A DNA stretch of 64,000 bases from CAZCAC01 sp964496575 (GTDB lineage: Bacteria; Planctomycetota; UBA1135; GCA-002686595): the NCBI GenBank assembly GCA_964496575.1, contig CAZCAC010000017.1, forward strand, positions 1 to 64,000, read 5' to 3'. Below the pieces are notes generated by a model. The model was not told the origin of the DNA, ran no database searches, and worked only from the letters and a program-made list of their open reading frames with translations. Shown here piece by piece: positions 33,842 through 42,944 of this stretch. The translations under genes and the position numbers were made by a program. Every line of letters starts with the position of its first letter. Positions within the stretch are counted from its first letter, which is position 1.

Positions 33842-35836
33842 GTGAACAGGAGCGGGAACGTGAGACGGTTCAATACGAGGCGTGCGATGGTCGCGCTGGT
33901 TCTGGTCGGTCTATCATCTTCCGCGGTCGCAGAGGAGGGAGTCGGTCGCGTCGTGGTCGACCCGAGCGCGCCACGGCAGGACGGCTCGACCCCGCGTCCG
34001 CGCAGCGTGCTTTTCTACCTGGTGGACACCTGCCGCCAGGACCGCGTGAGCATCGACGGTGGGTACGAGCGCGAGACGACGCCGTTCCTCGACTGGCTCG
34101 CGGAGCGGTCGGTCGTCTTCGAAGCCTGCAGCAGCCAGGCGCCGTGGACGAAGCCGTCGATGGCCTCGATGCTCACCTCGCGGTACCCGCGCGAGACCGG
34201 CGTCTACCGCGTGGAGCACCGGCTGCCGGCGGAGCTCGTCACCTGGCCGGAGGTGATGGCCGCGAACGGACTCTACGCCGCCGGGTTCTCCGCCAACATC
34301 GTCATGGGGAACCTGCTGTCGGACTTCGCGCAGGGTTTCGATCACTTCGTCGAGTCGACGGCGGTCAATGGCGGGGACCCGATCCGCTTCGCCAGCGGGT
34401 CGGCGAGGAAGCTGAACGAGCACGTCTTCCCGTGGCTCGAGCGGACGGACCACTGGCCGATGCTCCTCTACGTGCACTCGGTCGACCCGCACGAGGAGTA
34501 CGAGCCGGCTCCGGAGTACCTCGAGCAGTTCGCCGACCCCGCGCGCGACCCGCGCTACCGCGAGGAGTGGCAGCAGCTGCTCGAGAGCCGCCCTCCGATC
34601 CCGGGGCTCTACGTGACCCGGGACAACTTCGATCGGACCGGGGTCGACGTGACGTCGTTCATCGAGCACGGCAGTGATCTGTACGACGCCGACCTCCTGG
34701 CCAACGACACGGAGCTGAGTCTGCTGTGGGAGAAGCTGCGGGACGATGGCTGGGGCGAGGACCTGGTGCTGGTGGTCACGTCGGATCACGGTGAGGAGTT
34801 CTTCGAGCACGGCGGGACCAGCCACGGCTACAGCCTCTACGAGGAGATGGTCCGCGTGCCGCTCCTGATCCACGCGCCCGGGCTCCTGCCGGAGGGGAAG
34901 CGCATCGACACGCCGGTGTCCTGTCTCGACATCTATCCCACGCTGTGCCAACTGCTCGGCTTCGATGTGCCCGAGGGCCTGCGCGGGAGGAGCCTGCTGC
35001 CGCTGATCCACGGCGAAGGCGCGTCGGAAGAGGTGGAGATCTTCTCCGAGCACCGCGAGGATCCCCTGCTCCGGCGGCTCGGACACGGCTCGGGGGTGAT
35101 GACCAGCGTGAGGAGCAGCCGCTGGAAGCTGATCGTGAACGAGGTGCTCCCGCAGCTCGTCGAGCGGCCCCGCCACGAGCTCTTCGACCTCGTCGCCGAC
35201 CCGGGGGAGCAGCACGACGTCGCGGCCGCGAACCCCGGGGTCGTCGCCCGGCTCGAGCAGCGGCTCGCGAGCTTCACCGCCCACCACCCGGCGGCGGGAA
35301 CGGCCGCGGCGGGAGCGGAGCTCGACCCGGAGGTGCTCGCCCAGCTCCGCGAGCTCGGCTACGTCGGGGAGGAGGCGTCTGGCCCGGATCTCTGGGCGGC
35401 GCTCGCCGCCGAGGACCCGGAGCGAGTGCGCCGTTGCCTGGAGGCTGGTGCCGACCCCGACGGACACGACGAGCTGCTCCACGCCACGCCGCTCTTCATG
35501 ACCGTCGTCACGGGGAACGTCCCGCTCGCGAAGCTCCTGCTCGAGGGCGGGGCGGAGGTCGACGGCCGCAACCTGGACGGCTCGACGGTGCTCCACGGGG
35601 CGGCCCTGTTCGGGCTCGACGAGATGGTCATGCTCCTCCTCGATCACGGCGCGGACCCGGAAGCGAGGAACGCGCGGGGCGACAGCGTGCTCGGCGCGAC
35701 CCTCTGCCCCTGGGCGCTCACCGAGTTCCTCGCCGACCTCCTGCAGGTGGAGCCCGTGGATCGGGATACGGTCGAGGCGGGGCGGCGCAAGTGCGCCGAG
35801 CGGCTTCGAGCGAGGATCGAGGAGCAGGATGGTTAG
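33842..35836 (+). CDS. Exported sulfatase-superfamily protein with C-terminal ankyrin repeats
   Basis: The 664-residue product begins at GTG 33842 with a leader whose core is MVALVLVGLSSSAVA. Residues about 50-470 are a sulfatase/phosphoester hydrolase fold: metal ligand Asp in FYLVDTCRQDR, SDHGEEFFEHGG at about 312-323, and HELFDLVADPGEQHDVA near the end. The catalytic signature C/S-x-P-x-R reads T-K-P-S-M (QAPWTKPSMASMLTS), so there is no Cys or Ser to become formylglycine and the Arg is missing; Thr103 is the likely nucleophile position, as in phosphoglycerol-transferase relatives. Residues about 515-630 contain two or three ankyrin repeats (GNVPLAKLLLEGGAEVDGRN, MVMLLLDHGADPEARNARGD), an unusual appendage. 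Sulfatase activity is therefore doubtful; a phosphotransferase or hydrolase is as likely. Confidence 0.78.
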   Translation: MNRSGNVRRFNTRRAMVALVLVGLSSSAVAEEGVGRVVVDPSAPRQDGSTPRPRSVLFYLVDTCRQDRVSIDGGYERETTPFLDWLAERSVVFEACSSQAPWTKPSMASMLTSRYPRETGVYRVEHRLPAELVTWPEVMAANGLYAAGFSANIVMGNLLSDFAQGFDHFVESTAVNGGDPIRFASGSARKLNEHVFPWLERTDHWPMLLYVHSVDPHEEYEPAPEYLEQFADPARDPRYREEWQQLLESRPPIPGLYVTRDNFDRTGVDVTSFIEHGSDLYDADLLANDTELSLLWEKLRDDGWGEDLVLVVTSDHGEEFFEHGGTSHGYSLYEEMVRVPLLIHAPGLLPEGKRIDTPVSCLDIYPTLCQLLGFDVPEGLRGRSLLPLIHGEGASEEVEIFSEHREDPLLRRLGHGSGVMTSVRSSRWKLIVNEVLPQLVERPRHELFDLVADPGEQHDVAAANPGVVARLEQRLASFTAHHPAAGTAAAGAELDPEVLAQLRELGYVGEEASGPDLWAALAAEDPERVRRCLEAGADPDGHDELLHATPLFMTVVTGNVPLAKLLLEGGAEVDGRNLDGSTVLHGAALFGLDEMVMLLLDHGADPEARNARGDSVLGATLCPWALTEFLADLLQVEPVDRDTVEAGRRKCAERLRARIEEQDG

Positions 35837-35947
35837 CCGCGGCACCCCCATTCCTCCCTTTGTCGTTGCCCGTCCGGGCTCGGAGGCGTATCAGGGGTGA
35901 GCCGGCGAGGCCGGAACGGCCGCGCCTCGTTTGCCGGAGCATCCCGC

Positions 35948-36553
35948 ATGGACCATCGCAAGGCCCGGAAGCTGTCGCTGACGCTCCTCATCGTCTTCCT
36001 GGCGTCCACCGCACCCATCGCCTGCGTGTCCTCGGTGACACCACCCGCGGCGCCGGCGGATCCGGTGGTCGTCGTCCTGAAGCACGAAGCGCGCCACACC
36101 GGTCTGCTGCTCCCCGGACCGGATGGCGACTACTACGAGTACGGTTACGGGGAGCAGGGCTGGTACGCCCTCGGCGAGGATGCCTGGTACCACGTCTTCG
36201 ACACCATCCTCTGGCCGACGAAAGGGGTGCTGGGTCGCCGGCTCCTGTCGTCGGCAGACCCCGACGTGCTCGCGAGTCTCTGCCCGCATTCGCGGCTCGA
36301 CCGCATCCGCGTGGAGCGTGCCCGGGCCGAGGCGCTCGAGGCCGAGCTGGCGCGCCAGTTCCAGGGCCGCGAGCCCGCACTCCACGTCGACCCCGCCTGT
36401 CGGCTCGAGTTCGTCCCGTCTCCCGACGGATTCTGGTTCGGGCACAACTGCCACGACGCCACCGCGGACTGGCTGCGTGCGCTGGGCTGCACGGTGTCGC
36501 GCACGCCGATCCGCGGTGGGCTGGAGGTGAGAGTACCGAAAGACGGAGAATGA
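35948..36553 (+). CDS. DUF2459-like lipoprotein
   Basis: The 201-residue product has a leader ending APIACVSS, a credible lipobox. The body contains a HTGLLLPG near the start, YYEYGYGEQGWYA, and HNCHDATADWLRALGC near the end, which resembles DUF2459 proteins (a His-containing N-terminal strand and a late conserved Asn/Cys helix). That family has no established biochemical role. ATG 35948 is preferred over upstream 35897 because it begins the leader. It lies 111 bp after the sulfatase-like gene and converges with the interrupted gene at 36670. Family assignment is tentative. Confidence 0.6.
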   Translation: MDHRKARKLSLTLLIVFLASTAPIACVSSVTPPAAPADPVVVVLKHEARHTGLLLPGPDGDYYEYGYGEQGWYALGEDAWYHVFDTILWPTKGVLGRRLLSSADPDVLASLCPHSRLDRIRVERARAEALEAELARQFQGREPALHVDPACRLEFVPSPDGFWFGHNCHDATADWLRALGCTVSRTPIRGGLEVRVPKDGE

Positions 36554-36669
36554 CAACCGAGAGTGCGACTCCGTACGGCTATCTCCCCACGCTGCGCGGG
36601 CGCGGGGATGTTGCCGCGCTCGGTCAGGTACCCCGGCACGTGGGCGATCCAGCGCAGGTCGTCCCCAGA

Positions 36670-38586
36670 CTACGCGTCACCTCCGAACAAGCCTTCGACT
36701 TCTCCCGCGTCACACTCCAGCGCCACCAGCGCCGCCGCGAGATCCTCCAGCCGGTAGAGTCGCACCGCATTGAACGGGGAACCCTCGCGGTTCTCGATGA
36801 TCCAGGCGATGGCGGGGCCGTAGAGCTTCTGGCCGAAGCGTTCGCCGATCGCCTGGAAGAGGCTGCCCACAGCCGCCGCTTCCCCGAGGCCCGGCTCGAC
36901 ACCCTCGACCTCCTTCTCGAAGCGCGGAAGCCCCTCGATCGAGTGGTAGTCGTAGGGGTCGACCCAGCCGCGATTCCCGAGCTTCTCGTGCACGTCGCTG
37001 GCCACCCAGCTGCCGAGGTAGTGCGCCCACTGGTGCTCGGAGTTCTCCCAGCCGATGAGCACGTGGCCGAGCTCGTGGCAGAAGCCGTAGACGACGTGCG
37101 GGCCGCCGTTGGTCGGCGCGCGCAAGGCACGGCTCTCGCCCCGGAGCACGATCAGTGAGTACTCGGGAGAGCCCGGGGAGGTGAACAGCGCCATCTCCCT
37201 GCCCTCGCCGATGTAGAGGTGCAGGTGGATGCGCTTGCCCTCGATCGCGCTGATTCGCTCGAAGCCGAAGCGCCCCGTCAACGAGGCGTGCGCGCTCTCC
37301 ATCACCGCGAGCAACGCGCCGCGTGTCTTCTCGTCGACGTTCTGGCTGCGCAGGAAGAAGTGGTCGCTCGCCTCGAAGTGGTACGCCTGCCCCGGTGATC
37401 CGCCCGCGACCAGCCGCGCGGAGATCCGCCGCGCCTCCTCGAGGTCCTCCGCCAGCTCGGCCTCGTCCTGGTCCTCGATCAGCTGCGCGATCTCCAGTGC
37501 GTCGAGCTCCTCGGTGGGTTCCTCCTCGGTGGGGTCCGCCAGCGCGTACGCGGGCAGCTCGAGCTTGCCGAGCGAGGGGGCGCAGTGCGCCTTGATCATC
37601 CACCCCTGGCCCTTCTCCGGCTTGCCGGAGACGTTCTTCGGCAGCCCCTTCAGCGAGGCGGACTTCTTCTCCGTCCACAGGCCGACGTAGACCCCCTTGG
37701 TCTGCGTCGGCGCGAAGTAGACCAGGACCGCGAAGTCCTTCGGCACCTCCAGCGGCGGCAGCTCGAAGTCGACCCACTCCATCGCGTACTCGAAGCTGGA
37801 GTAGGGGAAGGCGGTGCGGTAGAGCGGCTTGAGCTTCTTGTCGCAGATCACCACGTGGAACCAGGTCCGATCCGGCTTGTAGCCCGTGCCGTAGCGGCCG
37901 CCGTACAGCGAGAAACCGGTGAGCATCTTCTTGCCCTTCGGCTGCTTGAAGATCACCGCGTGCCCGGTCCCCGCCATCGAGCGCTTGGCGAGCTCCTCGC
38001 CCTCGCCGCGGGCGATGACCTCGACGCTCTCGAGGTCGGCTTGCTCGACCTTCAGCGCCTTCTTGCTGCCGACCGCCCGGATCATCCAGTCCCCGCCCTC
38101 GAGCGACACGCCGATCTCGGAGCCGCCGAGGCCGTACGAGTGCCCCGAGGAGTCCGTGTCGATCGACTGATAGATCCCCCGCGTCTGCGCCGGGAAGTAC
38201 TCCACTCCGACGAAGAAGCTCTCGGGCACCCGCAGCGGGCCCACCGGCACCTCGACCCAGGAATCGGCGCCGCGCTTTCAGGAGTCGTAGGGGACGAACG
38301 CGTGAGCGAGCTCCTTCAGCTGGTCGTCGCACACCCGCACCCGCGCGACCGTCCAGGCAGGGTCGTAGCCCGCGCCGTAGCGCGAGCCGTGCAGCTTCAC
38401 CGCTGTGAGGGCGAACTCCTCGGTGGGGCGCTCGAAGCGCACCACGTGTCCTCCGCCCGCGGTGCTGCGCCTGGCGTCCTTCTTCCCGTCGTCCCAGGCC
38501 AGCTCCGTGCCCTTCGCCGCGAGAGCGGGGCTCGCGAGGCCTCCGACCAGGATCCCCAGTACCGCCGTTCGGACCAGTCGTCTCAT
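36670..38586 (-). pseudogene. Metallopeptidase-like exported protein interrupted by one in-frame TGA
   Basis: A 639-codon frame starts at ATG 38586 with a leader MRRLVRTAVLGILVGGLASP behind AGGAGGAG. Codon 103 (38278-38280) is TGA; the frame is coding on both sides. The region around the stop (FVPYDS, stop, then SWVEVPVGPLRVPESFFVGV) repeats later as AFPYSSFEYAMEWVDFELPP, so the stop falls within one of two homologous beta domains. After an acidic helical linker (EEEPTEELDALEIAQLIEDQ) there is a peptidase-like domain with FCHELGHVLIGWE, a HExxH zinc motif at codons 504-508. The partial product from GTG 38250 would lack export. No family name is certain. It may be a fresh pseudogene or reflect a base-calling error. 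Confidence 0.75.
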
Positions 38587-38677
38587 CGGGTTCTCCTCCT
38601 CGGTTCCGTGGGGGGCGAGGCCCCCGTTCGATGCACCCAGGGTACGGCAGGGACCCGCCGTCTATTTGGAGAATCCG

Positions 38678-40426
38678 TCAGACCTCCGGCTGCCGGGCCC
38701 CCGGCAGCTCGTCCGTGTGCACGTACCGGAACCAGACCAGCTCGTCGATTTCCGGATCCCCCGTCGGCGGGTTCCACTCGGGCGGCTCCCGCCGGTTCCG
38801 CTCCTTCATCACCTCGACGAAGCGCTCCGCCTCCTCGACGTAGCGCGCCCGCGCCGCGGTGATCTCCCTCTCACTCATCGGGGTCTCGTGATCCCCGGCG
38901 GCGAAGCTCTGCGCCGCCTCCTGAAGGGACTCCACCGAGAGGTCGAGCGGCACCGCGTCGGGAACGTCGTTCTCGATGTGGCTCCAGACGCTGTTCGCCC
39001 AGCTGAAGCGGTACGCGGGCACCAGCTCCATCCCGTGGTCGGCGATGAACTCCACCGCCGAGAGCACGTACTCGATGTCCTCCTCGGAGGCGTAGTAGGG
39101 GAGCGACAGCCGGATCCACCCCGGCTTCATCCCGGTCAGGTGCCGGTGCACGAAGCAGCGGAAGCGCTCCGACGTCCCCTGGTCGATCTTCAAGAGGTGG
39201 TGTCCGTACGGACCGGCGCAGCCGCAACCGGAGCGATTCTGGATCCCGAAGAGGTGGTCGAGCAGCACCGAAGCGAGGTCGTGGTGCAGCCCCTCGATCG
39301 ACAGGGAGATGATCGCCAGCCGCGGGAGGTCCTCCGGACCGAGGATGGTGATGCGCGGGTGGGCGGCGAGGCGCTTCACCGCGCGCCTGCCGAGCTCGAG
39401 CTCGTGCTCGAGGATCGCCTCCGCGCCGACCATCTCCTTGACCAGGAACGCCGTGCCCGCGCGCAGGTCGGAGCTGATCGCCGGCGTGCCCCCCTCCTCG
39501 CGCTCGTCGAGGCGCTCGACGTAGTCGATCAGCTCGCAGCTGACCGCGCCGACGTAGTCGACCGTGCCGCCGCCCGGGCGCTCCGGCGTCCGGGTGCGGA
39601 ACAGCTCGTTCGACGCGACCAGGATCCCCGAGCCGCCCGGACCGCCGAGGAACTTGTGCGTGGAGAGGAAGAGCGCGTCGATGTGCTCCTCACGATCCGC
39701 CGGGCACATCTCGATCGGCACGTAGGGTGCGCACGCGGCGTAGTCGAAGACGACCTGGGCGCCGCCGCGCCGCAGCGTGCGCGCGATCCCCCAGACGTCG
39801 GAGAGCACACCGGTGACGTTGGAGGCGGCGGAGAAGGAGCCGATCTTCAGCGGGCGGTCGGCGTACTCCTCGAGCTTCCGGGCCAGGACCTCGAGATCGA
39901 TCCGGCCGGCCTCGTCCTCGGGAATCTCGATCACCTCGGCGATCGACTCGAACCACGGAAGGTAGTTGGAGTGGTGCTCGTAGTGCCCGACGAAGACCAC
40001 CGGTCGCTCCTCCGGCGGGATCCTCTCCGAGAGCGAGTACCCGCGCTCCAGCGGCTCGGGGATGCGCAGGCCGAGCAAGCCGATCAGCTTGTTCACCGCC
40101 GCCGTTGCGCCCGAGCCGCAGAAGAGCACCTGGTGGTCGGGGCCCGCGCCGACGCCGCGGCGTACCGTCTCGCGGGACTTCTCGCGCAGGTCGGTCAGGA
40201 TCCGCCCGGTGGTGGAGACCGCGGTGTGCGTGTTGGCGTAGAAGGGGCGGACGCGCCGGATCCACGCTTCGACGAAGTGCAGGTAGCGACCGGTCGCGGT
40301 CAGGTCCGCGTAGCTGATCAGTCGCGGCCCGAATGGAGTCTGGATGCTCGCGCGGCGGCCGATCTCGTTCTGGCGCAGGAAGGTCAGCGTGCGCTCGTCC
40401 TGTTCTCGATACGAAGGCGTGTTCAT
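38678..40426 (-). CDS. Class V PLP-dependent aminotransferase / cysteine desulfurase-like protein
   Basis: The 582-residue protein has the fold-type I pattern: GSGATAAVNKLIGLLGL phosphate-binding region, FVGHYEHHSNYLPW, VVFDYAACAPYV with the cofactor-binding Asp, and STHKFLGGPGGSGIL with the Schiff-base lysine. A Cys-rich loop GIQNRSGCGCAGPYGHHLLK sits where cysteine desulfurases carry their active cysteine. After about residue 470 there is a 110-residue extension rich in charged residues. It is co-directional with, and 22 bp downstream of, a radical SAM gene, so the two are probably one operon. It may deliver sulfur or act on an amino-containing substrate of that partner; the pathway is unknown. 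Confidence 0.85.
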   Translation of the reverse strand: MNTPSYREQDERTLTFLRQNEIGRRASIQTPFGPRLISYADLTATGRYLHFVEAWIRRVRPFYANTHTAVSTTGRILTDLREKSRETVRRGVGAGPDHQVLFCGSGATAAVNKLIGLLGLRIPEPLERGYSLSERIPPEERPVVFVGHYEHHSNYLPWFESIAEVIEIPEDEAGRIDLEVLARKLEEYADRPLKIGSFSAASNVTGVLSDVWGIARTLRRGGAQVVFDYAACAPYVPIEMCPADREEHIDALFLSTHKFLGGPGGSGILVASNELFRTRTPERPGGGTVDYVGAVSCELIDYVERLDEREEGGTPAISSDLRAGTAFLVKEMVGAEAILEHELELGRRAVKRLAAHPRITILGPEDLPRLAIISLSIEGLHHDLASVLLDHLFGIQNRSGCGCAGPYGHHLLKIDQGTSERFRCFVHRHLTGMKPGWIRLSLPYYASEEDIEYVLSAVEFIADHGMELVPAYRFSWANSVWSHIENDVPDAVPLDLSVESLQEAAQSFAAGDHETPMSEREITAARARYVEEAERFVEVMKERNRREPPEWNPPTGDPEIDELVWFRYVHTDELPGARQPEV

Positions 40427-40448
40427 GGCTGGGGGGGAGTCGGGCCGG

Positions 40449-41426
40449 TCAGCGACCGGCCGGCGCCGGCGGAGCGTTCACCCCGACCAGCGAAGCCGTG
40501 ACCGTCTTGCGCTCCCGGATCTTGACCGCCCGGAAGTCGCACGGATTGCACTTGGTGTGGCACGGCAGCGTCCACTGCGCCAGGAAGCCGTTCCACTTGA
40601 CGCTGAAGTTCTTCATCTCGACGTCCTCGATCGACCCCAGGGCGTACTGCGGATCGGCGACGTAGAGGTGGCGGTGACAGGGATACACCTTGTTGTCGGG
40701 GCCGATCAGGAAGCGCGCGGTCGTGCAGTCGACCCACTTCCCGCGGTAGAAGTCACCGGAGAAGTTCGCGTCCTCGCACTCGGTCCGGTACTCGTTGTAG
40801 TGCTCGATGTACTTGCTGGCGTCCCACAGCTGCGGGAACTGCGTCCGGATGTCGTCCCAGCTCTCCGGCAAGAGCCGTCCGTCCGGTCCGCGCCCGGTGA
40901 AGTTCTGCAGTGCCCAGCCGATCCCGGACTGCTCCAGCTTCCTCGCCTCGTCGTCGGAGAGCTCCGGCGTATCGGTGGCGGTCACCTGGTCGACGTCGAG
41001 TCCCGCCTCGCGCATCGCTCGCACTCTCTCGATGTAGACGTCGATGTCCATCCAGGCGGGGTGGTAGGTGGTGTTCCAGCGCACTCGCTTCCACCTCATC
41101 ATCGTCGCTAGCGTCCGGTCGAAGTCCTTGAACCACTTGCCATTGACGTTGGTGGTGAGGACCACGCGCCGGTAGAGCTTCAGCAGTCCGTCGATCAGGG
41201 GCTCGAATTCGGGGTGCAAGGTCGCCTCCCCCCCGGCGATCTTGACCGATCGATCGATGCGGTTCCGCTTCAGGAAGCGGAGCACCGCGGGCACGTCGAC
41301 GCGCGTCGGGTTGCGGCGGACGTCGAGCGAGGACTGCTGCTGGATGCAGTAGCTGCACTGGTGGTTGCAGTACAGGTTGGTCAGGACCAGGAGGTAGGGC
41401 TTGCGCCAGGGGGCCTTGGGGAGCAT
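40449..41426 (-). CDS. Radical SAM/SPASM-like protein
   Basis: The 325-residue product has the radical SAM cluster motif in LTNLYCNHQCSYCIQQQ (C-x3-C-x2-C), a KIAGGEATLHPEF motif typical of the GGE SAM-binding loop, and C-terminal cysteines (YPCHRHLYV, LPCHTKCNPCDF) that could bind a second cluster as in SPASM-type enzymes. It would use S-adenosylmethionine to generate a radical. ATG 41426 was chosen because the upstream extension is Arg-rich and not conserved-looking. It is the first gene of a two-gene unit with the class V aminotransferase downstream and is divergent from the beta-helix gene at 41576. Substrate unknown. Confidence 0.85.
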   Translation of the reverse strand: MLPKAPWRKPYLLVLTNLYCNHQCSYCIQQQSSLDVRRNPTRVDVPAVLRFLKRNRIDRSVKIAGGEATLHPEFEPLIDGLLKLYRRVVLTTNVNGKWFKDFDRTLATMMRWKRVRWNTTYHPAWMDIDVYIERVRAMREAGLDVDQVTATDTPELSDDEARKLEQSGIGWALQNFTGRGPDGRLLPESWDDIRTQFPQLWDASKYIEHYNEYRTECEDANFSGDFYRGKWVDCTTARFLIGPDNKVYPCHRHLYVADPQYALGSIEDVEMKNFSVKWNGFLAQWTLPCHTKCNPCDFRAVKIRERKTVTASLVGVNAPPAPAGR

Positions 41427-41575
41427 GGCAGGGAGTGTACGGAGTCGGGAAGGCCGTCGCCGCCCTCGCACCGAAACGGCAGAAGACGACTCGCCGGTCC
41501 GCGATTGCCCCTCACGGGACCCGGCTTCCGGGCTACCATGGGGTCGGCTGGCCGATTCTCCAACCCCATGCCGAC

Positions 41576-42907
41576 ATGAAAAGCCCGCTCCGCCTCGCGA
41601 TCCTCGCCGTCGTGACCCTGCTCGCGGCCCCCGGTGCCGCTCAGACCACCTGGCACGTCGATGCCGGCGCCGCTCCGAGCGGTGACGGGCTCTCCTGGGC
41701 CACGGCGTTCGAGTCCCTCGATTCGGCGCTCGCCGCGGCGGTGCTGGGCGACCAGATCTGGGTGAAGGCGGGCCTCTACCACCCCTCCCGGCCGACCGTT
41801 CCGAACGACCCGAGGAGCGCGACCTTCGCCATCCCGATCGGGGTGCCCTGCTACGGAGGTTTCGACGGCACCGAGGTGACGCTGGACGCGCGCGCGGGAC
41901 TCTTCGCCCAGACGATCCTCAGCGGGGACCTCGGGATCCCGGGAGACAGCTCCGACAACGCCTACCACGTCGTCTGGGCGAACAACCCCGGCGGCGTTCC
42001 GGAGGACTACACGACGATCGACGGCTTCACCATTCGCGACGGGAACGCGGTGGGGTCGATCCAGCCGGTGGGGGCCGGGGTGCATCACTTCAACTCCGCC
42101 CTGCTCCTGCGGCACTGCATCATCCGCGACAACCAGGCCGGCTTTGGCGCCGGTCTCCACGCCCAGCCGGCGATGGCGATCGTCAGTTGGTGCGAGTTCA
42201 TCGACAACCACGCGGTGCACAACGGTGGGGCGATCTGGGGGCAATCGATCCACCTCAAGGTGTCGCACTGCCGCTTCCGCGGCAACTACGCTCCCCGGGG
42301 CGGAGCCGCCTACATCCAGTCGACCGCCGGCAGTACCTGGGGGGGCGACAAGATCTGCTTCGTCGGGTCGATCTTCCACGACAACCACGCCGAGGAAGGA
42401 GGGGCGGTGTTTCTGCCGGGAAGCGATTTCACCTCGGGAAGCGCGACCTTCAAGAACTGCACCATCGCCTATAACCACGCCACCACCAGTGGCGGCGGCG
42501 TGATGGCGGAATATGGCCCGCCCTACCCCGGTCGCTCCGTCCTGCACAACTGCGTCGTCTGGAGCAACAGCGCGCCGATCGGTCCCAACCTCGAGGGTCG
42601 CCACCGGGTGCTCCACAGCAACGTCCAGGGTGGACTGTACCTCGGGGGCATGAACATCAGCGCCGATCCGCTGTTCGTCGATGGGCCGAATCGAAACCTG
42701 CGCCTGATCCCGGGGTCGCCGTGCAACGACGCAGGGTCGAACGCGCTCATCCCGGAGGACTACGCCGACGCCGACGAGGACGAGATCTACAAGGAGTGGC
42801 TCGAGATCGACCTCGACTGGAAGCGGCGCGTCGCCGACGACCCGCTGGCTCCGAACCCCGGCGGGGGGACGCTTCCGGTCGTCGACATGGGGGCCTACGA
42901 GCTCTGA
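41576..42907 (+). CDS. Secreted right-handed beta-helix protein
   Basis: The 443-residue product has a leader MKSPLRLAILAVVTLLAAPG, then TTWHVDAGAAPSGDGLSWAT, the usual opening of secreted polymorphic-repeat or pectate-lyase-like beta-helix proteins. Repeated short turns (CIIRDNQAGFGAGLHAQ, CEFIDNHAVHNGGAIWG, CRFRGNYAPRGGAAYIQ, SIFHDNHAEEGGAVFLP) give about ten coils. The end reads PVVDMGAYEL, also typical. Such proteins bind or cleave polysaccharides or act as adhesins; no catalytic triad is evident. ATG 41576 is the last start before the leader; the frame is open to 41435 without leader features. Confidence 0.82.
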   Translation: MKSPLRLAILAVVTLLAAPGAAQTTWHVDAGAAPSGDGLSWATAFESLDSALAAAVLGDQIWVKAGLYHPSRPTVPNDPRSATFAIPIGVPCYGGFDGTEVTLDARAGLFAQTILSGDLGIPGDSSDNAYHVVWANNPGGVPEDYTTIDGFTIRDGNAVGSIQPVGAGVHHFNSALLLRHCIIRDNQAGFGAGLHAQPAMAIVSWCEFIDNHAVHNGGAIWGQSIHLKVSHCRFRGNYAPRGGAAYIQSTAGSTWGGDKICFVGSIFHDNHAEEGGAVFLPGSDFTSGSATFKNCTIAYNHATTSGGGVMAEYGPPYPGRSVLHNCVVWSNSAPIGPNLEGRHRVLHSNVQGGLYLGGMNISADPLFVDGPNRNLRLIPGSPCNDAGSNALIPEDYADADEDEIYKEWLEIDLDWKRRVADDPLAPNPGGGTLPVVDMGAYEL

Positions 42908-42944
42908 GCGGCGGGGGGTGGGTGTCCCGCGGTATCCTCTCGGG

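Noticed and set aside
33914..35851. 645-codon minus-strand ORF opposite the sulfatase-like gene
   Set aside because: The composition is that of an antisense shadow; the plus-strand frame has clear catalytic-site and ankyrin motifs.
36570..36660. Coding-like minus-strand stretch (DLRWIAHVPGYLTERGNIP) downstream of the interrupted metallopeptidase-like gene
   Set aside because: It is short, has no start or recognisable family and lies between two convergent genes; it could be a gene scrap but cannot be supported.
11476..38280. Genetic-code reassignment of TGA or TAG
   Set aside because: Many intact genes here end in TGA or TAG at the family-expected position (for example sigma factor, kinase and transporter genes), so the three internal stops are local events.
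38278..38280. Selenocysteine at the internal TGA
   Set aside because: The protein family has no known selenocysteine position, the aligned domain copy has no Cys there, and no SECIS-like hairpin is evident just downstream.
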